NCBI RefSeq assembly: GCF_004027225.2
Contig: NC_046358.1
Location: 8,401,284-8,465,283 of the forward strand
Direction of reading: 5' to 3'
Length of the DNA stretch: 64,000 nucleotides
Source of the DNA: Strigops habroptila
Lineage: Eukaryota; Chordata; Aves; Psittaciformes; Psittacidae
The position numbers were made by a program, and so were the translations under genes. Of this stretch, positions 40,501 through 52,500 are shown one piece after another (the stretch's first letter is position 1; each line of letters opens with the position of its first letter). The notes beneath the pieces were generated by a model that searched no databases, was not told the origin of the DNA, and saw only the letters and a list, made by a program, of their open reading frames with translations.

Positions 40501-43500
40501 GGCTAGTAAAGCATGTAATCTTCTCATTACCCACACCTGGTATAAGCTTTCAGAAAAGATAGGTCACTTAGCATAAAAAAAACCTACTGAAAAATTTTAC
40601 ATCCATAGAAAATGGAGAGTGATCCATAAAAACATTTGTCCATAAGATCAGCTTGGATGATCTCACAGACAAGTCAACCACCAAAACCTCCTCTGCCATG
40701 GGTGCGGCCAATTAACAAAGTCATAATGAAGTTTGACTTGCACGGTTTCATTTATATGCATCCATCCTAAAAACTCAGAACCAGAATCCCAAAGTTTTAC
40801 ATGGAGAGAATTGCTTAAAATGGATTATCAGCCTATGGGCTGAATACCAAAAGTCATCTGCTATCACATTGACTAAAGAGTTTCAAAAGTCTCTTTCCAA
40901 AGCCAATATCAGTTGTCAGAAGTTAATTACAAGCCACACTTAAGAAGTCCTATTTTAAACTTCAAGCCAGCACTACAGTGAATACTCTTCAGAATCTACC
41001 ATTTTACTAAATGTAAGCAGTACATGACTCAGGAGCCAGAGAAAGCAACAGCATTTTAGCTTTAGAAGTACACACATCATCACATCTACAATATATAAAT
41101 ACATAAAAAATGCAGAAGCTCCAGTTGCCTTCCTCAAGTAATTACAGGCATCTGTCACCCCAATTTAGTATAAGCCAATAGCGCTATGCCCCAGTAATTA
41201 AACTGCAAGCTGCAATTGCTACCTACCAGATTCTCCTGTGTAGCGGATATTCTGGAACTCTGCATAGAACACTGCTTTCTCCAGCATTCCCAGGAATATA
41301 ACAGCACCAATCCAGAACTGTATCCTCAGGAGATCCCGCCAGTAGCAGGCTGACCACGCAAGCCATAGAACCCCGAAGAATACGTACACAATACACATCA
41401 CCATGAAAAACTAATACACAACAAGAAACAAGAAATAGGAGCCTCAGACCCAGAAAAATAATTTCCTTGTTTCCATTCCACAGCTGTAAGACAGCTCTAT
41501 TTTATCCCTGAGTATAGTGGTTCTATATACAAAAGTGACTAAAAACAAGCATTGCTTCATTTGTCTTCTCTGGATTCTTTACAGTGACAGTCTAATGTCT
41601 CACTGCCAACAGAGAGAATCAGAGTAACTGAATTTCTGAGCAATTTCTCTCTTGAAGAGCAGCCTATTTATTCACAGGCAGTTTTTCTCAGGAAGATATC
41701 AAGTGCTACTAGCTTTCAAAAACTCAGATAAGAGCTCAGGCAAATCATCAAGTACTAGAAACTCTGCTCCTTCTCACGTATTTTTCTACTACAAACTTCA
41801 GCCTACATTTAAGGTGCTCTGCAAATAAGCTTACAAGTCACCTTTACATTCCACAGACCAGAGATAAGCAACTGATGGTTGTAACCCCTCTGTTCAAATA
41901 ATTGGACAACTTCTGAGTTTGCTGGAAATTAACTTCCAAGAGTTTCTGACCAACCTTTAGGTCAACCAAAAATCTGGAATTGAAAAAGAAACTCGGGTAT
42001 TAATTTTAATATTATCATTTTGCAATTATTTTTTTTCCAGTCCAGTGTTAGTTGCTCCAGAAGAACTTTCAGGGTATGTTTCCTACAGCAAATAATAAGT
42101 TTAACGACACTACTCAGTATTGAATTTTCTAAATGACAGCACCATCCTAGAGGAAGTTAAGTTTTCAAAAAGGACACCGAGATTAAGAAGAGGTAAGGAG
42201 CAAGACACTAAATGAATATCAGGAAGTACGTAGCCAAAGTATAGGACACTAATAATAATCACAGTCTCCCGTGGTAAGGACCTAAGCATGCTAGTTCACA
42301 TTGAGATGCTACACTACAGAAATATTTAGACAGAGATCTTTTTCTGGACCTGCCACGTGACGATATTCACACTAGTGAATTACATGTCAACATTGCTGCT
42401 GAAGGCTTTTTACTGCTGCAGGAAGTAAAACATACATGTCAGAAATGTAGTCAGGCTCTCCTATTTACAGGCCAGTCTTGCCCATACCATCAGGCTAGAG
42501 AGCTTACTTGCAGACAGATTTTAGCTGGGGATCAATAGCACTACATAAATATTTAAGTTCTTTTATTTTCTTAGCCTCCTCCACAGAAGCAACTAGCAAG
42601 CAAGTCAACAAGTCCTTTGAATAAAAAGGGGATTAGTTCTTTGTAGCTCAATTATGCTTTCACTGTTAGGCAGTATTAAGGACCTCCTCATGGGGGTGGA
42701 AGAAGGAAGATTAAGCTGTAAAAGAACAAAGAAAGCAGTGACAAATGAAAAGGTAGCTGTAAGAAAAAGCACAGAATAGATTTTCTAAGATATGAGCTAA
42801 GGAGAAAAACAGTCAGTAAAACTGCTCAGTTCAGAGCTACTGATAATTTCTGGAACTACAAATTGACAGGCATCAAGCCAAACAATCCAGAGAAGAACAA
42901 CCTTAGTGGCACATGCAAACATCTGAAACCTATGTCTATTTTCCCTATCCTGTATTTAGTGTAAAACACCAAAACAAAAACCCAACCAACCCATCACACC
43001 ACAAAAAAAAAAAAAAACAAAACCAAAAACCAAACCCAAACAAAAAAATTCCAACCAAAATAAACAAAATCCAAACCATAAGCCACTGCTAAATTATTTC
43101 TTCTGAGACACTGGCTTTGTGCGTCCTAGTATAAGGAGAATATTTAACTGAGATTCAAATTAACTGACAACTTAATAGGTCAAAGGAAAGCTGGTTTACT
43201 TACAATCATCAGAGGATAATCTGCAAGTGAGAGGTACTCATATGGCCCCTTCAGTTCTACTGTCACTGTCAAAAGACAATTCAATAACCAAATTACAAGA
43301 AGCAAAAGGAGGAAGCCAGGATAAAATACTTAACTGATTTTTACTCAAGCACAAATAAGTTCCAAATTTTCACACAGCTTTTAAATCTAACTCGCACTTT
43401 AATCGAAGAAAGTTAAGACTCATAACACATTCAGCTAAAAAGCATGCAATTAAAATTACACGCTCCATTACCAAGTAACTCATGGCAGTACTTAAAGTAA

Positions 43501-46500
43501 TTGTGCTGAAGATTCATGCGTAATAGGAAAGTTCAGAAACACATATAAGTTAACTTCTTAAGGGGATTTCCAAACTTCTTTAAAGTCTGAACAGGTTCTC
43601 AATGCACTGTTAGATATACTATTATTTCAAGGTGACAGTTAAGATCTTTGTATGCTACATGACTTATTAATTTAAATCACTGGGTTGGTCTGCACGTTTT
43701 TGATACGCACCACCAAGCCTCAAAATTGAGCTGCTTGGGATTCTTCTTTACTTCCATCATTAAACTAAAGAGACAGCCTTAGGATCTTTAAGGCACTAAC
43801 AATCACCTATTTTCTTATGATGAGAGTTGTAGTAAGTAATACTTACATCAATGCAAAGTCAAGGATAGTGTCTTATGAAATTGAACCATACAGTAGATAC
43901 TAAAAGTACCTTAGAATACACTCAGACTGGTATACATTAAAAAAACCAGCACTATATTTTTAGCTTTCTGTATAAATAGCTGTCTTACTTGTAAAGGGCT
44001 TATTTTGATACGAGGAAGGTGTTGTCTTCTCCACTTTTTTATTTCTGTTAGTAGAATACTTTGCAGTTGTAATTCCAATTTGCACAATAAATATATATGG
44101 CCCGTCTCGCCAAGTTTTGATAACAGCATTCATTGCCTGAAAATAAAATGTCCACATGTAGATAGTGCATAGTCAAGAAAACACAAGAAAGACAGAAGCA
44201 GACTCACCATACATGTGTGATATCGTAAAATGGTTTGGGTCAGAAAGGACCTTAAGATCATCTGGTTCCAACACCCCTGACATGGCCAGGGACACCTCAC
44301 ACTAGACTGTGTTGCTCAAGGCCCCGTCCAACCTAGGTCTGAACACTTCCGGGGATGAAGCATTTACAACTTCCTTGGGCAGCCTGTGCCAGTGCCTCAC
44401 CACTCTCACAGAAAAGAATTTCTTCCTTATAACAAACCTAAATCTCCCCTGTTTCAGTTTAAACCCATCACCCCTTGTCCTACCACTACAGTCCCTGATG
44501 AATAGTCCCCCTCTGTCAAACTTGTAGGCCCCCTTCAGATATTAGAAGGCTGCCATGAGGTGTTCATGCAGCCTTCTCTTCTCCAGACTGAACAGCTGCT
44601 CCTGTCTGCTTATAGAGGGCTTCATCCACAGAGTCTTCCTGATCAGGTGGCCTGTAGGAGACTCCCACAGTAACATCCTCTGTCACTGACCTCGCTTTAA
44701 TCTTGACCCACAACCTTTTGGTTGGCTCATCATCCATCCCAAGGCAGAGTCCATACACTCCAGCTGGTCACTGACATAAAGGGCTATACTCCCTCCCCAT
44801 CTGCCTGGCCTGTCTTTTCTAAAAAGCCTAGAACCTTCCATTTCAACACTCCAGCCACAGAAACCATCCCACTATATTTCCCTGATGGTAATGATACCCT
44901 ACCTCTGTAGGTGCACGCACATCTCTAATTCCTCTTGTTTATCCCCTATACTATGTGCATTTGTGTAGAGACATCTGAGCCAAGCTCTGAGTAAGGCAGA
45001 CTCATTGGCTGGAGCAACTCTGCATTGCTCCAAGCATTCATTGCAGTTGCTGGCATCCAACTGGTAGGGTTGGGATGGATCAGTCCCACTCCCCCATATC
45101 TAGTTTAAAGCCACCTTCGCCAGCCTGGCAAGTCTCTGACCAAAGATGCTCCTCCCCTTTTTTGTCAGGCAGATCCCACCAGCCCCCAGCAGACCTGGCT
45201 TCCCAAAGGAAGTCCCATGGGACAGCACCATCCCTCTGTTTTGTTACTGGATTCAACTAGCCATTTCAAGGCCCTCTCCTTTGACCTGAAGGATCGATGA
45301 AAAAAGTTCTGAGCTCCAGAGCCCCTTTGGTCTCTTCCACATAAAAATAAAGTTCATCTCTTCCCAGGCCTAAAACTTTTTAATATGTATTTGGTATGTA
45401 AATTTTATATCTATTTATTAGACATAATTCTCAAAAATTTAGTTGCTAGGATCCAGAAGAATCCTCAAAGACCTGGGAGGTGATCAGGTCTTTGCAAATA
45501 TAATACTGGCTTACCGGTAAGAGTCATCTCAAAGGTACTGCAAAAGCTCCAGAGAATACAGCAAGACATCCTATTCCTTGCTTTTCAGTCTAGAAACATT
45601 AGGACTGTCACAGAGACACTTCTTTTCTCTTGAAATCAATTATTTGGCAACAGCACAACTACATATAAGCCAGTATCCTGATGAAGGCTAAATTTTACAG
45701 CGTAAGATAGAAGAGGTAGATGAGAAGTAAAAAATATTGCCATAGCAGTCATTTCGTGTGGAAACTACTACTGGCCCTGCAACAGCTCTAACACCTCTAA
45801 GATTCAAAGCCTGCCAAGGAACAAACAGAGGAAGCTTGCCCAGATAAATATTTGCACCATAAAACAAATCAGAGATTCATTTGAGCTCCAGCATACAAAA
45901 CTTAATTCCACAATGAAGACATTCCAGCCATTTCAGAAACTGCTACATTTACCAAGAGCTTTAAGGTTAAAACTAAGACTGTCTACATGTATGCCACTCA
46001 CATGACTACTGCAGAACTACCACAAAGACTCCTTTTATAACAGCCTCCCCAAGAGAATCTCTGTATTAGGAGCATGCATTTCTTTTAAGAAACCTCCTGT
46101 CTACAACACCTTAAGCAAACAGAATTTTATGTATAAAAAAAAGTTTATGCTGATATTGACTGAAATTAAAAGTTAAAAAAACCCCAGTAAACTTAAAAGA
46201 AAAATGGATACATTTTTCATACTTCAATTTTGCCTTTAAAATATTTCCATCTCCTGATTTCACAATTGCACACACAGCTATTTATGTGTTAACTTTAAGG
46301 TAAATGGCCCTGTAAGTACACAGGGAGTTACATATATTTTCCCTGTTGGCATACAGGACATTCAGTTTGATTACTTTGACAATCATTCCTGGTTAAGGCT
46401 TGAATATAATACACAATAAAAATACTAACAGACTTGAAAATCAAAAGTAATCAACTTCTAAGGTACAATGTTTTAACAGACTGATTAAAAATGAAACCAA

Positions 46501-49500
46501 ATGTAATCTCTAAGTATTAGTCACCATTTAAAACAGATCATATCAATAATTACTTTAAATTACTATGAAAAAAGAAATTTTTTTTAAATTTATGCCATCA
46601 GTTTGAATGGTCCGAGTTCTATATTTCACATGTAGAAGCAGCAGTTACTCTGTTTTCTGTTTTTCCACACAGTGCTTCCTAGTTTCAAGCTATAAGAATT
46701 CCAGGTGTCAAAAAAAGCCAAAAAAACCAAAAAACAAAACGGAATTGCACCATCCCTGCAAATGCTACCAGTAATTTCTTAAATATAGAAATATAAATAA
46801 ACATACACACAGAGGAAAAAGCAAACAAAAAAAACCCACCACACAAAACACAACAAATGACGACTGTTGGATTATGAGCCATGTGTATATTCAATATACA
46901 TACAGTTTTATCTGCCACCATTGTGTGATTTCCTCCACTCTCCTTCTTATCTTTTAAGCCCTTCAAGAAAAACAGAAAAACTGATCAATCAATATGCCAA
47001 AACTCTCTCTTGCCTATACTCACTCATTAGAAGGAAAAAAAAGCAAAACTTACCTCTTGTTTCTCAGGTGAGAGAGGCTCTGGATGAACAAATTCTCTGT
47101 AGAAAATCTGCAAAAGATAAGGAAGTCACAGCACTTACAGCCACTTTACATTAACATGACATTACCAGAACAACTTCCAGTAAACTTGATTATAAGGAAA
47201 GATTCTCTGAACAGCTGTATTAAAGAGCTTTCATTTTATTAAACCAACAACTGTCCATTTGTGGAGGGAGTCTTGAATACTTAGATTAATATTTTGTCAC
47301 TTGAGAGCTGCTTTTCCTCTCCTCAGACAAGAGGTGCCTATTTTTAGAACTGGACCCACAGCAGAGTAGTGAAGTTAATTTTATTTTCCTAATATGAATC
47401 TGTTGGGTATCTCCATTACTAGATGAAGTCTACAAAGAAACAAGATCTGGAGATTTCTGCCTGGTCTAAGCAAAAAAAGTCCCTAGATGAGTGTATGCCT
47501 ATTGGCCTAAAGACTATGAAAACCTTCGTTTCACCAACCTGGACATTCAGTTAAGATGCCCAAGTTCACATTACACAGCTAAACCAACAAGATCTCTTTT
47601 TTACACCAAGTAGAAGTTCTCATATTATTGAACATAAAAAGCAGGCAGCATACAGATATTTTTTTAAAAAGCCTTTCAAGCCACCTTCACATATCAATGG
47701 AATTAGAAGTATGCAAACAATTAAAAACCCTCTTCAAGTCACCTTTAGGCATGTCTCAAAAAAAAAAAAAGCAACCGAACAAACAACACTAGGTTCAATA
47801 GTTATGAGACATTTCCCAGTATTCTCTATCCATAATCCTGTCTAAATCAGGAATGGCTGAATACAGATGCCATACCGCACAATTTGCCTTGACTTCTTAA
47901 GTAGACCGTTAAAGAAAGTGTGTTATACTGTTATTGTCATTAGTATGATCACACAGCTTGGCCAGGTGTTGTACAGCTGCTGTAGCGCTTATGTTTGCGC
48001 ATTACTTCCCTATGCTGTTTTGTATTGTCTTCTCTCTTCCATTGGATTTGTTTCAAACACATCTTAGCACTACTTATTTTTCATTTTTATGAAAAATAAA
48101 CCTGCTATCAATGTTTAAGTAACCCATTTCTCAACACTCTTTCATTTCCATTATTATAAGCAAAAAATGCTAGTCCTTTATCAAACCAAATTCAGTGGGA
48201 GCTTCACTCTGCTGCCAGAGATTCGCACTTCTACTCAACCAGCAGCAGCCTTCTATAAGGGAAACAAATTCAGAACGCAGAACCACAAAAAAAAGAACCA
48301 CTGAACTTTACAGTGGTTGTTTCTCCCTGACATGGTGGGCCAGATGTTGAATAGCAAGCCAGGAATAAAGCAAAAATAAGAAATCATCACTGCAGTCTGG
48401 TTGCCATAAATAGATAAAAACAAGTACCTCCCAAACTACAGTGATACTTAGATAGGATGCTAACACATCTAATGGGAACTACCACCTTCTCTATGTTGTA
48501 TAGAGATCAGAGCAAACTGTGAAGTTTCTACCCATACCTGAGGTCTGAAGAGCTCGGAGCAATTTGGAAAGAGGAGAGAAGCCGTGGCATAGTACCCTGA
48601 CCAACCTGGGTGCTCTTCAGATGTAGCCCCAAAATAGTACTCTGCCTGTTCATCCTGCCAAACATAGAACAGAACTTAGGTTAGCATCCAATATATCAAA
48701 TGGTTTCTATCAGCATGCAGCTGCAAGACCTTGAGAGCACCGTAACTTCCCTCTACAGGCACTCTTGAACAGAATTTAATAGGATAAAGGCCATCAAGAC
48801 CACACAGACTATGAAAACATAAACCATGTTTTTCTGCAGAATTCTTACCCCAAAGTTGAAGACTTCATTGTAGCAATCAGAATATCTTAAGTACCAAGTA
48901 ACATTGTAACTTTGGGAGGGATCACAAGCTTTTTCATCCCCTTCAACTAAAAAAAAAACCAAACAAAATAGATAAGAATATGTAACACCCTCTACCTGCA
49001 ATTGCTTTTCCTCCCACTCTGTGCCAAACTACCATAATTAAATTTATTTTAAACTGAAAGCAAAACAATAGAAAAACATTTTCTTCAAGTAATCCACTGC
49101 TGTTCAGTGAAAGAAAGAAGCATGTGGAAAACAGAATTCAATTATAATGTTACACAATACTATTAAAGAGATAAAGATCACTTGGAAACTTTGTTCTCAA
49201 AGACAATCAGGGATGTTTCAGCAATCACGAATATCAAACAAAAAGAGAAAAGCGGTGACTCCAAGTGATCACAATACGTAAAAGGGCTTCCCTTTTCAAG
49301 AGATATGGGGGACACAGCAGGTAGAAAGAGCTAGGAACAGGTTAATACAAAGGGCAATTCACACAGATTATTTAAATACACCAATACCATCACCAAGAAG
49401 ATAAATAAAAAGGTAAGATTTTGCAAGTCAACACAAAAGACAAAACCCACTCCCAAAAGACAAACAAGCCATCTATGCATTAGCTCACTGTCAAAGCTGC

Positions 49501-52500
49501 AATGCTACCTAAAACAACAGTAAGACAACTTCCCACTTTGATTTATTAAAGAACATGCACGAAAAGTGAAACAAAACTTCCCCCTTCCCAGAAAAGGCTG
49601 TGCGATTTTTGTGTTTCAAATCACATTCTGAATCATGAAGAAGAGAATTTGATGTTAAGAAGGTAAGCTTCACCCGTAAACAAAATGAGCAGTGATTATT
49701 CAGAGACTTGGAAGACACATTTAGATGATTATGTTCAGGTTTTGCTAGTTAACAGATGGAAAAACTCTTTCCAATTGACAGCATGTTTCTAGCAGCTAAG
49801 AAGTCCCCACACCTTTACAGGCAACATTCATCTCAGACCAGATATCTACAAATGTGTTACATGTACAGAACTTCTAATGAATGCTTCTGTATTGACCACT
49901 GCAGGTAAAAAACACAATTAGAAGACAAACCCTGCCATGGAGTCTTAACTAAGTAATCCCATTAGAAACAACATGACTACTAAAGCAAATATATATGTAG
50001 AGCTAAAAACTCAACAACTGAGTCTCTAATACCAAAGATTAATAAAAAAGAAAAAAATAAAAACCACAAAAGACTGGAATGCAATCACTGAAAAATTGGT
50101 TTCCTTATGACACCTTCTGGTAAAGATGAAAACAAAGCATATTGTCTCCACATAGCCCTAGATACTGCAGGGGGCACAACAAAAACTAAAAGGCAACGCA
50201 AGCACTGCCGTGACATGGGTAGATGGCAAATTCTTGGAAGAGAAAGGCTTTTCTGACAAACTTGATCAAATGAGGAACATCTCAAAAAAGTGCTGCCAAA
50301 AAATAGGAGGGATCCATAGCACTTACTGAACTCAGCTATACAGGGATCTAAGTTCTTTAGTCTTCAAAAATCCAGCAACATTCAACTCGAATGCAGTCTC
50401 TGTACTCATTTACAGAGAGCAGTATTTCTACCATGATCCTAGACAGGAAACCAGATGCCTCCAAAATAGCACTTAAGTCGTAGATAAAAATAAATTCATT
50501 ATTGACAACACTAAATACCAGTGGCAGTCGTCCCAGTCAGAAGCAGAAAGCATCAGACACCAATACACCACACACACACACACAAAATCAAAAAGCAAGA
50601 AGGGGAAGTAAAAAGGAGGAGGAGGTGCAGGTGCTCACCAAAAACAGGAAAAACCCATGAGCAATCATGTTTGGCCAGAAGGGTCATATCATCCACACAA
50701 AACATCACAGAGCAGATGGGAGAGAAAACAGCAAACAAGAGACACCAGTTTCCACAGACACAGGCAGAAAAGAAACTATATGTAAAGTTGAAACTTCCCA
50801 GTATCAGATGCAGTTTAAATATCATCATAAATATGAAATTAAGTTCCCAGCCTCTGTTCCTTCCTCTGTCAGTAATACCTTATCTAAATTCATGTAAATC
50901 TTTTAATCGCACTGGTATGTAAAGCAGGTGTCTTCACTGAAGATTTTGAAGGCCCAATGCCTACTCAAAGGCTGACAGCCCAGTATAGTCAGGAGCCAGG
51001 GGACTGAATTCTTAATGCCAGATCTGCCACAAACCTGTCTTGTAGCAAACAAATTTTGTTTCCTCCTTGCCTTAGTTCCTTCCTTCTCTTGGTTATTTCA
51101 GATGTACTTCTCATCATTAGATATACCACAGTTCACTGTGGGGACCCACATTTTTTAGATACCACATATATCTAATGCATATATATTTATATTAATATAA
51201 TCTTAATAGTATGAGTACACTATTTCTATTAAACTTTAGACAGGAAAGCCTAACACCTACCAAAGCTCCAAATGCCCTTTCAAACGCCCCTCCTTTTCCC
51301 CAAGCATCAGATTTCACATTTTGATTCTGCAGCTGCATGTTTGCAATTGTCTCACTGCAAGATGTGAAAACTAGCATCTGAGCTACCCTTGACAAGTGGG
51401 AAAACCTTAACCCTAACATGGACTTTCACTAACAACCGCTCTCATATTAGCCTCCTATTTCAGATTCATGTGGGATTAATTGAAGCACTTTAACAAACTC
51501 CCTTTGAAACACTGTCCCAAGACGGGCAAGTATCTGAAATTAAACCTGAAAATCAATAAGCTAGCTACTAAACATAACAGAGCATAGCAACATATGCAAT
51601 TTCATCAAAAAGCATCAGCTAATCCTCATGATACCTTAATTTTGTCAGTTTAAAAAAATGCTAATCACTGCACCAACAACCTCTTGAAGAGACAAAGGCA
51701 CAGATCTCACTAACTGTCTCTAAAGTGACTTTTATTTCTGTATTTGATGCAAGCACAGAAGGGCATTCACAGGTACTGTACCTGTATAACCACCCAGTTA
51801 AGAGCTGGAGATTAAACAGCTTCCCCCCACATGGTAAGAACTGGTGCAAACAACCCCTTTCTCATGCACAAAGTGCATGAGAAAGACTTAAAGCCTTTCT
51901 AAATCAGCTATTCACTTCCACAAATCACCTGGATCACTTTGTTGCCATCTAAATACTGTCCTTATGTTCACAGACAAGAGGGTATTTTATAGAAAATCTC
52001 CTTTGAGCAGTTACCCAGAATCTATAGCCCTGGCCAGATCAGCAAAGAGCAATAAAGATAAGGAACAAACAGGAAGGCTGCAAACGTGTTTGCTTTTTAG
52101 CACACACACACACACACACAAAGATCAGGAAAACAGCTCTCAGGAGAGCTCTGACATAGTGTGCAATGACATTCCCTTACCACTCCAGAAGCACCCAGGT
52201 AAAAAGGAACAGTGCTTCAAAAAGCACTGCCTCCTGCATACTGGCACCAGTCACCTTGCAATACAAATAGCCCCTGTCGCAGCCATCACTAGTTTTCCCA
52301 GCTGGAGGAATTGAGCATATCTTAAAATAGGGAAAGCCCACCTCACAGCAGGGCTCCCTTCTGCATCCCCCTCTTGATTATCCACTGCCTGAAATGAAGT
52401 GGTGCTCCCATTGCCTATTTTGCCCTCTCCACAGAGGGCCTGAACAGAACCATTCATTCCTGCTACAGCCTAAACAGATCACACACCCAACCATATCAGA

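Noticed and set aside
43266-43988. A small extra TMEM87A exon for the human segment before FTMTVEVKG
   Set aside because: Exons 7 and 8 join directly in phase to give PFTMTVELKG, so no exon is missing here.
50521-50922. Plus-strand open frame of 133 codons in TMEM87A intron 2
   Set aside because: Low-complexity start within a CA repeat and basic runs from a GGAGGAGG stretch; no similarity recognised.
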